Assembly: GCF_037078405.1 (NCBI RefSeq)
Contig: NZ_JAYMGZ010000001.1
Location: forward strand, 806,001 to 870,000
Source: Haloarcula sp. DT43
Lineage (GTDB): Archaea; Halobacteriota; Halobacteria; Halobacteriales; Haloarculaceae
Direction of reading: 5' to 3'
Length of the DNA: 64,000 bases
This document shows, in pieces, positions 26,777-33,970 of the stretch. A program made the position numbers and the translations under genes. The notes beneath the pieces are model-generated. The model ran no database searches. It worked only from the letters and a program-made list of their open reading frames with translations, and had not been told where the DNA came from. The first letter of the stretch is position 1, and the number at the start of each line of letters is the position of its first letter.

Positions 26777-27490
26777 ATGGACCAGCTATCCTCGTGTTAC
26801 TTCTGCGGCGGTGCCCTCGACGCCTCGCTCTCCGAGTATCCGATTATCCCGAAGTCACTGGACCCTGCAGCCGAAAACCAGGGAACGGTCGTCCTCTGTT
26901 CGACCTGTCGGGAGAAGCTCGCGACCATCGTCGAACCGGCCGTCGAGGCGGCGAGAGCGGACGCCCGCGAGGCGGTGGCGGCTTCCGACCCCAGCCCCGC
27001 CGAGTCGTCGGGGCCGTCGGGCGACTCGGACACATCGACTGACGGCGAACGGGCCGTCGACGGCGTCATCGAGCCGGCCGAGGACGGCTCACTTCTGGGT
27101 GACGATGGCGCGAGCGTCGCGGAGCGGAGCCGGCGGCCAGCGAAGACGGATTCGACACCGGAGTCAGACCCGGCGGAGACGGCTTCGGCCGACGCACCGG
27201 ACGAGCGTGCAGCGGCATCGGCCGAAGCGAATGCCGAGGGGAGCGACGGCGATGCCGGCGAGAACGCCGACGGTGCCGCCGATTCGCCCTCGCTCACGAA
27301 ACTGGAGTACAACAAGGTGATGCGTCTGCTCCAGAACCGGGAGATGCCGGTCGACCGCGCGGAGATACGCGAGGTGGCGGTCAACGCCTACGACATCGAC
27401 GGCGAGCAGTTCGACGCCATCATCGACGCCGCGGTGGACCGGGACCTCATCGGGCAGGCCAACGGGCAACTGGTCGAGTCCGACGGGTAG
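26777..27490 (+). CDS. zinc-finger protein with acidic linker
   Basis: A 237-aa protein in three parts: an N-terminal zinc site with CYFCGG (residues 7-12) and CSTCR (about 41-45); a long Ala/Asp/Ser/Glu-rich, probably disordered linker (about 60-165); and a C-terminal helical domain (about 170-232, LTKLEYNKVMRLLQNREMP) that looks like a small winged-helix or HTH-like fold. It may bind nucleic acid, but no family name is certain. It precedes the Nif3 gene by 37 bases. Confidence 0.7.
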   Translation: MDQLSSCYFCGGALDASLSEYPIIPKSLDPAAENQGTVVLCSTCREKLATIVEPAVEAARADAREAVAASDPSPAESSGPSGDSDTSTDGERAVDGVIEPAEDGSLLGDDGASVAERSRRPAKTDSTPESDPAETASADAPDERAAASAEANAEGSDGDAGENADGAADSPSLTKLEYNKVMRLLQNREMPVDRAEIREVAVNAYDIDGEQFDAIIDAAVDRDLIGQANGQLVESDG

Positions 27491-27527
27491 AGAAAAGCAT
27501 ACCAGCGCCCCTCTCGAAGCCCGCGGC

Positions 27528-28295
27528 ATGAACGCAGGAGACATCGCGAGCCGTCTCGACGACCGTCTCGACATCGAGGCCTACGCCGACATCGACGCCA
27601 GCCCGAACGGCCTGCAGGTCGGGCCGGCGAGCCAGCCGGTCGAACACGTCGCCTTCGCCGTCGACGCGGCCGTCGAGACCATCGACCGTGCCGCCGAAGC
27701 GGGTGCTGACCTTCTCGTGACCCACCACGGTATCGTCTGGGGCGGGATGGAGCGCGTGACCGGGACTCACTACCGCCGGGTCGCGCCGCTCGTCGACGAC
27801 GACCTCGCGCTGTACGTCGCGCACCTCCCGCTGGACGGTCACCAGACGCTGGGCAACGCCGCCGGCGTCGCGGACCTGCTGGGGCTCGACAACCGCGCGC
27901 CCTTCGGGTCGATAGGCGGCGAACACATCGGTCAGCGCGGGACCCTCGCGGAGCCGCAGACGGTCGCCGAACTCGCAGATACCCTCGGAGGAAACTTCGA
28001 CACTGGCGGGCAGTCCGTCCAGGTGCTGGACTTCGGTCCGTCAACAGTCGAGGACGTGGCAATCGTCACGGGCAGCGGCGTCGACTGGCTGGAGGAGGCG
28101 GCAGAGACGGGCGCAGACGTGCTCGTCACCGGCGAGGGGAAACAGCAGGCCTTCCACGAGGCCCGCGAGCAGGGGATACACGTGGTCCTCGCCGGCCACT
28201 ACGCGACCGAGACGTTCGGCGTCCAGTCGCTCCAGGCCGTCGCGGAGGACTGGGGACTGGAGACGACCTACATCGACTGCCCGACCGGGCTCTGA
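27528..28295 (+). CDS. Nif3-like dinuclear metal centre protein
   Basis: A 255-aa member of the NIF3/YbgI (DUF34) family. The metal ligands are visible in VTHHGIVWGG (residues about 64-73), ALYVAHLPLDGH, and the C-terminal VLAGHYATETFG. The family forms toroidal hexamers with two metals per subunit. Its biochemical role is unsettled; some members were annotated as GTP cyclohydrolase I type 2. The length of about 250 residues fits the short archaeal form without an insert domain. Confidence 0.9.
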   Translation: MNAGDIASRLDDRLDIEAYADIDASPNGLQVGPASQPVEHVAFAVDAAVETIDRAAEAGADLLVTHHGIVWGGMERVTGTHYRRVAPLVDDDLALYVAHLPLDGHQTLGNAAGVADLLGLDNRAPFGSIGGEHIGQRGTLAEPQTVAELADTLGGNFDTGGQSVQVLDFGPSTVEDVAIVTGSGVDWLEEAAETGADVLVTGEGKQQAFHEAREQGIHVVLAGHYATETFGVQSLQAVAEDWGLETTYIDCPTGL

Positions 28296-28304
28296 GCCAC
28301 CTCG

Positions 28305-28862
28305 ATGGTAGTTTCCTACGGAGGTATCGATTCCGACGCGGACCTGATAGCGTGGTCACGCGAGTACTGCCGCACAGTCCGCCGCGAGCGCGGCGTCTCG
28401 GTCCGGTTCGACCTTGTCGACTGGGAGGTGTCCCACCGCGCCAAGCGCCGGGCCGCCGCGGTCAAGCGGCCGAAACTCGACGGCGCGACCGTCGGCGAGC
28501 CCTACGACTGGGACGCTCTCGACGGGAGCGACGGCCGGCCGCTCCCCTGTACCGTCTCGCTGACGCGGGCGGCCTTCGAGTCGTTCGACCGGGCCGAGTG
28601 GGCGGCGACGCTGCGCCACGAACTCGTCCACGTCGAGCAGTACCAGCGCGACGGGACGACCGACCACGGGGCCGCCTTCCGGGCGCGGGCCGACGGGCTC
28701 GACACCGACGTGCACTGTCCGGCCTTCGCAGAGCCGAAGCACGTCCTCACCTGCAGCGACTGCGGCGACCGCGTCGCCCGCCGCTACCGGGACTGCAAGC
28801 TCGTCGAGCAACGCGAGCGGTACCGGTCGAACTGCTGTGGCGCGGCGCTCGAACTCGCCTGA
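28305..28862 (+). CDS. SprT-like zinc metallopeptidase
   Basis: A 185-aa SprT-like protein. The gluzincin motif HELVHVEQY spans residues 105-113 with the third ligand likely the His of TTDHGAAF. Residues about 146-180 form a C-terminal zinc ribbon (CSDCG ... CCG), as in Spartan-related proteases. Eukaryotic Spartan cleaves DNA-protein crosslinks; archaeal SprT-like proteins are less studied. The ATG at 28,305 is 10 bases after the Nif3 gene, suggesting co-transcription. Confidence 0.85.
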   Translation: MVVSYGGIDSDADLIAWSREYCRTVRRERGVSVRFDLVDWEVSHRAKRRAAAVKRPKLDGATVGEPYDWDALDGSDGRPLPCTVSLTRAAFESFDRAEWAATLRHELVHVEQYQRDGTTDHGAAFRARADGLDTDVHCPAFAEPKHVLTCSDCGDRVARRYRDCKLVEQRERYRSNCCGAALELA

Positions 28863-28875
28863 CCGACGGCGCGGC

Positions 28876-29205
28876 TCAGAACAGGAGTCGGACGGCCCAG
28901 AGGACGCCCATCCCCGTCGCCATCGTCGCGAACACGTCCTCGGTCTTCCAGGCCACGCCCGCCGCGAGCGCTCCCGCGATGAACTTGTCGGGGGCGAAGG
29001 CCGCGGCGTCGAGCGTCACGAACGACGGAAGCACGAGCGCGGCGAGGACGGCCGCGGGGACGAAGCGCAGCAGGCGCTCGACGCCGGGCGGAATCTCGTC
29101 GAGGCGGCCGAACAGCGCGATGAAGGAGAGCCGGCAGGCGTAGGTCAGGATCCCGATGAGCGCGACGGCGGCGGCGAGCGCAACGGGGTCGTAGCTAGTC
29201 GCCAT
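28876..29205 (-). CDS. azlD: AzlD-family branched-chain amino acid exporter subunit
   Basis: A 109-aa protein with four hydrophobic segments and the AzlD pattern (LTYACRLSFIALFGR, then VPAAVLAALVLPSF). AzlD is the small partner of AzlC in branched-chain amino acid export. The ATG at 29,205 overlaps the end of azlC by 11 bases, so the pair is coupled. A longer in-frame start inside azlC was rejected because it reads basic, non-membrane sequence. Confidence 0.85.
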   Translation of the reverse strand: MATSYDPVALAAAVALIGILTYACRLSFIALFGRLDEIPPGVERLLRFVPAAVLAALVLPSFVTLDAAAFAPDKFIAGALAAGVAWKTEDVFATMATGMGVLWAVRLLF

Positions 29206-29887
29206 CGGAGCCCTCCGGGAACCGCTCGGTGACCACGCCGGCGGCGATGCCGACCGCCGAGCCGACGAGGAGGCCGAGGTTGAGCGGAAGGCCCGCGCCG
29301 AGGACGGCCAGTGCGCCCCCGACGACGGCCGCGACCGCTGACGCCCGGTCCTCAATGGCCGGGACCAGGATGGCGAGGAAGACCAGCGGGATGGCGAACT
29401 CCAGTCCCCACGCGTCGGGGACCCCGGTTCCGAGCAGCGCGCCGGCGACGGTGGTGACCTGCCACACCGCCCAGAGCGTGACCGCCGCGCCGAGGTAGTA
29501 CCACTTGCGGTCGACGGGGCGATCGGACCGGTAGCTGGCCACGGAGAGGGCGTAGGCTTGGTCGGTGAGGACGTACGCGAGGGCGGCCTTCCACCTGGCG
29601 GTGAACTCCCGGAAGTACGGCGCGATGGAGGCCGAGTACATCAGGTAGCGGAGGTTGATGACGACCGCCGTCGCCACGACGACGGAGAGCGGGGTGTCCT
29701 GCCTGAGCAGTTCGAGGGCGGCGATCTGCGACGCGCCGGCGAAGACGACCACGGACAGCCCGACCGCCGTCGGGAGTCCGAATCCGGCGTTGACGGCGGC
29801 GATACCGGCGACGAGGCCGAAGGGAACGATGCCGAGCAACAGCGGCACCGCGTCTCGGGCACCGCGGCGGAACGCGGAAGTGTCCAT
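29195..29887 (-). CDS. azlC: AzlC-family branched-chain amino acid exporter
   Basis: A 230-aa polytopic membrane protein of the AzlC family. The start ARDAVPLLLGIVPFGLVAG and the run VVINLRYLMYSASIAPY are typical. About six TM helices are visible. Together with AzlD it would export branched-chain amino acids or analogues. It is the first gene of the pair and starts 168 bases from the divergent A+T-rich lipoprotein gene. Confidence 0.87.
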   Translation of the reverse strand: MDTSAFRRGARDAVPLLLGIVPFGLVAGIAAVNAGFGLPTAVGLSVVVFAGASQIAALELLRQDTPLSVVVATAVVINLRYLMYSASIAPYFREFTARWKAALAYVLTDQAYALSVASYRSDRPVDRKWYYLGAAVTLWAVWQVTTVAGALLGTGVPDAWGLEFAIPLVFLAILVPAIEDRASAVAAVVGGALAVLGAGLPLNLGLLVGSAVGIAAGVVTERFPEGSDGD

Positions 29888-30055
29888 AGCTGTAGGTCCG
29901 CATCGGGCACGCTAAGGCCTCCGCTTTGACTGCCGTGTGATAGGTCGGGACGGACCACGCAAGTATCAGGCGTTGTGCGTACGGTTTCGTTATCCACTCC
30001 GGGGAATATGTTTGAGAATGTACTTATGGCAGGAATAATATATATATATAGAATG

Positions 30056-30469
30056 ATGCTCCGAAGGAATTTCCTCGTACTCTCGTCCTCCACCTGTGTT
30101 TATTTGGCAGGCTGTTCTTCTACATCAGACAATACAAGCTCACCGTCAGACACGACTGATGAGTCCCAAAAATCCCAAAACCAGTATCTTGAAATCCGAA
30201 ATCTAACGGAAAATGAAGTGAACTTATCCCTCAAAGTAGAAGGCTCAGATTCAGTTATATTGCAGGAAGACTCTGAGGTGGGAATTGGCCAAACCGTAAC
30301 ATTCCCACTTCAAATCACTGAAGAAGGCAAATACGACTTAACAGTTTCTCGCTCAGGCGGAAACGAAGTTTCGCAGACGTTGGTAATCGGAGACTATGAC
30401 TTAGAACATGCCCCAAATGTCATTATCGAGGTCCGAGACGAAAAGATAGAAATAGTTGAGTTAGAGTGA
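30056..30469 (+). CDS. Tat-type lipoprotein in an A+T-rich island
   Basis: A 137-aa predicted lipoprotein. The signal has a twin-arginine core (RRNFL, residues 3-7) and lipobox LAGC with Cys-20, then a Ser/Thr-rich linker and a beta-rich domain (YLEIRNLTENEVNLSLKV). The codons are strongly A+T-rich (a sampled 60-base line at 30,181 has 22 G+C), unlike all chromosomal neighbours, which suggests recent transfer. It is preceded by an (AT)-rich run at 30,034-30,050. The start could also be the ATG three bases upstream. No family recognised. Confidence 0.7.
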   Translation: MLRRNFLVLSSSTCVYLAGCSSTSDNTSSPSDTTDESQKSQNQYLEIRNLTENEVNLSLKVEGSDSVILQEDSEVGIGQTVTFPLQITEEGKYDLTVSRSGGNEVSQTLVIGDYDLEHAPNVIIEVRDEKIEIVELE

Positions 30470-30690
30470 GCCAATACGACTCGTCCGATGTACTGACCGC
30501 TACGGCTGTGAATAATTCGCTGTATTCACAACAACTGTTATCGTCCCAATTGAAACGATTTCACACTGATCACGCTGCTATCGTGTGGTCGGACGTGCGT
30601 GATTTTCGATGGCTATTATCGGTCGACAGGCCGCTCAGCGGACGCCGCGAACCGCGACGTTGAAACATCGGCGCACCCGACTGGCGTCCA

Positions 30691-31698
30691 ATGAGTGACC
30701 ACACCGACGAGCGGGAGACGTTCCACCACGACCCTATCGGCCACGCGGAAGCCCGGGCCGGCATGACGGTCGGCGAACTGGCTGACAGCTACGGCGAGGC
30801 CGGCATCGGCGCGAGCGACATCCACGAGGCCGTCGATGTCTACAGCGAGATGCTGGACGACGACGTGACGACCTTCTTCGGACTCGCCGGCGCGATGGTT
30901 CCGACGGGGATGCGGGCTATCGTGAGCGAACTCGTCCGCGACGGCCACATCGACGTGCTCGTCACCACCGGCGCGAACTGCACCCACGACACCATCGAGG
31001 CCATCGGCGGCAAGCACCACCACGGCGATGTCACGCCGGAGGGGCGAACGGAGCGCGAACACGACGAGACGCTCCGGGACGAGGGCGTCGACCGCATCTA
31101 CAACGTCTACCTGCCACAGGAACACTTCGCGCTGTTCGAGGACCACCTCCGCGAGGAGGTGTTCGGCCCGCTCGAAGGCGAGAGTCCGGTCTCCATCCAG
31201 CGTCTGACCGAAGAGCTCGGTCGGGCCAACAGCGAGGTCAACGAGCGCGAGGACGTGTCCGAGGACGCCGGCGTGCTCGCGGCGGCCTACGAGAACGACG
31301 TCCCCGTCTACTGCCCGGCGTTCCAGGACTCCGTCCTGGGCCTGCAGGCGTGGATGTACTCACAGACCAGCGAGTTCACCGTCGACGCGCTCGCCGACAT
31401 GACCTCGATTACGGACATCGCCTACGAGGCCGACAGCGCCGGCGCGATGCTCGTCGGCGGCGGCGTCCCGAAGAACTACGTCCTCCAGACGATGCTCGTC
31501 TCGCCCGACGCCTACGACTACGCTGTCCAGCTGACGATGGACTCCTCGAACACCGGCGGCCTCTCGGGTGCGACCCTGGAGGAGGCCCGCTCCTGGGGCA
31601 AACTCGAAAAGGACGCCCGGAACGTCTCGGTGTACGCCGACGCGACCATCACGCTCCCGCTGGTCGTGGCGGCGGCCCGCGAACGGGCCGGCGAGTAA
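30691..31698 (+). CDS. dys: deoxyhypusine synthase family protein
   Basis: A 335-aa protein of the deoxyhypusine synthase family, which uses NAD to transfer an aminobutyl (or, in haloarchaea, apparently an agmatine-derived) group to the eIF5A lysine. Signature blocks are FFGLAGAMVPTGMR, VTTGANCTHDTIEA, the NAD-binding GGGVPKNY, and the catalytic-lysine motif SWGKL with Lys-304. Length is normal. Its substrate protein eIF5A and an agmatinase are encoded 6 kb upstream on the same strand. Confidence 0.9.
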   Translation: MSDHTDERETFHHDPIGHAEARAGMTVGELADSYGEAGIGASDIHEAVDVYSEMLDDDVTTFFGLAGAMVPTGMRAIVSELVRDGHIDVLVTTGANCTHDTIEAIGGKHHHGDVTPEGRTEREHDETLRDEGVDRIYNVYLPQEHFALFEDHLREEVFGPLEGESPVSIQRLTEELGRANSEVNEREDVSEDAGVLAAAYENDVPVYCPAFQDSVLGLQAWMYSQTSEFTVDALADMTSITDIAYEADSAGAMLVGGGVPKNYVLQTMLVSPDAYDYAVQLTMDSSNTGGLSGATLEEARSWGKLEKDARNVSVYADATITLPLVVAAARERAGE

Positions 31699-31781
31699 GC
31701 CATGCACGGCCGCCGCCCTCGCCTTCCTCGGTCACGGCTACTGCGACGGTTCGGGACTCGGGCGACACCGGGGACGAGGCG

Positions 31782-32633
31782 ATGACCGACCGGGCGACGC
31801 TGATAGCCCACCGCGGGTTCGCGGGCGTCTACCCGGAGAACACGGAACTGGCCGTCGAGGCCGCCTCGTCCGGCGGGCCGGGGACGGACACCGTTCACCG
31901 CCGGGCCGACATGGTAGAGGTCGACGTGGTCCCGACCGCCGATGGCACGCTCGTGGCGTTCCACGACGACGGGCTGGCCGAACGCGACGGCGGCGAGCGC
32001 GGCCTGACCGACGCCGAGGGGCTCGTCTTCGAGACCGACACCGACACCGTGACCGGCGCGACCGTCCTCGGGACCGGGGAGACGGTCCCGACGCTCGAAA
32101 CGGTCTTCGAGGCGGTTCCGCCGGACGTCGGCGTCAATCTGGAGCTGAAAAACCCCGGCAGCGATGACCTCCGCCCTGCCGAACCGCTGTCGCAGCAGAC
32201 GTTGTCGGCCCAGCGAGCGCTGTGGCGGCCCTACACCGAACGCGTGCTCGACCTCGCCAGCGAGTACGACAACGAGATTCTCGTCTCGTCGTTCTACGAG
32301 GCCGCGCTGGCGGCCGTCCGCGACTACGACGACTCGGTCCCGGTCGCCTTCCTCTTTCGAGACAGCATCGAGGCGGGGCTGGAAGTCACCCGCCGGTACG
32401 ACTGCGAGGCGATGCACGTCCCCCGGAACATGGTTCGGGGAACCCCCTTCTTCGGCGACGACTACGTCGACGCCGACCTGCGCGACATCGACCTCGCGGC
32501 GGTCGCCGCCGACGAGGGCCGGGCGCTGAACGTCTGGACGGTCTCCACATGGTACCAGGCCCGGGAACTGGTCAGGGCGGGCGTCGACGGGCTCATCTCG
32601 GATTACCCCACGGTGCTGTCGTTCCAGGACTGA
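31782..32633 (+). CDS. glycerophosphodiester phosphodiesterase
   Basis: A 283-aa GDPD-family enzyme that hydrolyses glycerophosphodiesters to glycerol-3-phosphate and an alcohol. The catalytic HRG (AHRGFAGVYPEN, residues about 9-20), the metal-binding Glu-Val-Asp (MVEVDVV) and FHDD are present, as is the C-terminal NVWTVSTW block. The ATG at 31,782 follows an 83-base gap. The protein looks cytoplasmic, with no signal peptide. Its product would feed a glycerol-3-phosphate dehydrogenase. Confidence 0.88.
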   Translation: MTDRATLIAHRGFAGVYPENTELAVEAASSGGPGTDTVHRRADMVEVDVVPTADGTLVAFHDDGLAERDGGERGLTDAEGLVFETDTDTVTGATVLGTGETVPTLETVFEAVPPDVGVNLELKNPGSDDLRPAEPLSQQTLSAQRALWRPYTERVLDLASEYDNEILVSSFYEAALAAVRDYDDSVPVAFLFRDSIEAGLEVTRRYDCEAMHVPRNMVRGTPFFGDDYVDADLRDIDLAAVAADEGRALNVWTVSTWYQARELVRAGVDGLISDYPTVLSFQD

Positions 32634-32681
32634 GAGCCTCGATGCCGAATGTTGAAGGGCCGACCGGCCGACGACGCTAGT

Positions 32682-33152
32682 ATGGAAGCACCGACCGGTG
32701 ATGCAGGAATCTACGCCCGCGAGTCGTCGTATCTGGACCGGTACGTCCAGCTGGGGGAGGCCGGCGACCGGATAATCTCGCTGTCGTTCCCGTCCCAGCC
32801 CGAGGCCGACGCCGGCGAGGACCACCCCCTGCTGGACCGCATCGAGGAGTACCTCCAGGGTGTCGAGGACGACTTCGCCGACGTCACCGTCGGCCTCACG
32901 GTCCCGACCGACCAGCGGGCGGTGCTGGAGGCGGTCCGCGAGATTCCCTACGGCGAGGACGCGTCCGTCGCACAGGTCGCGCGGATGACGGCGGACTTGG
33001 ACGCCGACGACGAGGACGACCAGATACAGGTCCGAGAGGCCCTGGCCGCCAACCCGGTGCCGCTGTTGATTCCCGACCACCGCGTGCGCGACGGCCCGAG
33101 TGCCGCGCCGCCGCCCGTCGAGCAGAAGCTCCGGGCCGTCGAGGGCCTCTAG
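32682..33152 (+). CDS. MGMT/alkyltransferase-like protein without the acceptor cysteine
   Basis: A 156-aa protein whose second half matches the DNA-binding domain of O6-alkylguanine-DNA alkyltransferases: IPYGEDASVAQVARM, then NPVPLLIPDHRV. The canonical acceptor motif PCHRV reads PDHRV here, so the alkyl-accepting Cys is an Asp and suicide transfer is not possible. Alkyltransferase-like (ATL) proteins with Trp or Ala at this place bind damaged bases and recruit excision repair; an Asp form could do likewise. The ATG at 32,682 was chosen by family length. Confidence 0.7.
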   Translation: MEAPTGDAGIYARESSYLDRYVQLGEAGDRIISLSFPSQPEADAGEDHPLLDRIEEYLQGVEDDFADVTVGLTVPTDQRAVLEAVREIPYGEDASVAQVARMTADLDADDEDDQIQVREALAANPVPLLIPDHRVRDGPSAAPPPVEQKLRAVEGL

Positions 33153-33970
33153 GCCCAGAGCCGGCCGACGCCCAGCCCCTCGTGGACGAGCAGTTCGAGG
33201 GCGTTGACAAGGTAGTGGGCGACGACGACGGCCAGCAGGCTGTCCGTGAGGACGAACAGCCCCGCGAGCGCCAGCCCCAGCGTCCCGGTGACGACGATGC
33301 CCGCCCGGCCCTGTGCGCCGTGGCCCAGCGCGAAGGCGACGGAGGCGACGACGGCCATTCCCGCCGCCGGCGCGCCCAGCCCCGCGACGGGGACGCCGAT
33401 AGCCGCCGCCCGGAAGAGCAGTTCCTCGACGACCGCGATGACCGGTAGGACGACGCCCAGCAGGACGACCCAGCCGCCGGCCGAGTCCGGGGCCAGCAGT
33501 TCCCGCAGGGACTCGTCGAAGGTGACGCCGAAGCCGTCGGCCAGCGCGGCGGCGGCCTCGTTCCCGAGCCAGAAGCCGATGCCCGCGCCGACGCCGACGG
33601 CCACTGCCGGCAGCCCGGTCGAGAGCGCGTCGGCGGTGACGCCGAACGCGCCCGCCGGAATCTCGAAGTAGAACGCGCCGGCCACCAGCAGGACGCCGAA
33701 CAGCCCCTGCGTGAACGCGACGTTGGCGAGCAGAGCGCCCGTCGACACGTCCGCCGGTGCGAGTCGCTCGGTCAGTCGCTCTCGCTCGGCCGCCGCCTGG
33801 CGCGTCTCGAAACGCGGGATGGTCATGTCTCCGTCGGGCACGGCGACGCCGTCGACCGCCGACGAGACGCCGCCGTCGGGCCGCACGGCTCCCTGTGAGA
33901 GACGTGCGAGAGCGAGTAGCGCTGTTAAAAGGAATCCCGTCAGGCCGACGAACGCGGCCCACTCGGGCAT
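33149..33970 (-). CDS. CPBP-family intramembrane metalloprotease
   Basis: A 273-aa polytopic protein of the CPBP (CAAX protease and bacteriocin-processing) family. The motifs EELLFRAA, FALGHGAQG and HYLVNALE supply the Glu and His residues of the membrane-embedded active site. About seven TM helices are visible. It overlaps the convergent MGMT-like gene by four bases and its start is adjacent to the end of lonB. Substrates are unknown; in archaea such proteins are candidates for protein-sorting steps. Confidence 0.85.
   Translation of the reverse strand: MPEWAAFVGLTGFLLTALLALARLSQGAVRPDGGVSSAVDGVAVPDGDMTIPRFETRQAAAERERLTERLAPADVSTGALLANVAFTQGLFGVLLVAGAFYFEIPAGAFGVTADALSTGLPAVAVGVGAGIGFWLGNEAAAALADGFGVTFDESLRELLAPDSAGGWVVLLGVVLPVIAVVEELLFRAAAIGVPVAGLGAPAAGMAVVASVAFALGHGAQGRAGIVVTGTLGLALAGLFVLTDSLLAVVVAHYLVNALELLVHEGLGVGRLWA

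Noticed and set aside
30034-30050. (TA)-rich run as a possible microsatellite switch
   Set aside because: It is short and placed where a promoter is expected; no reading frame depends on its length.
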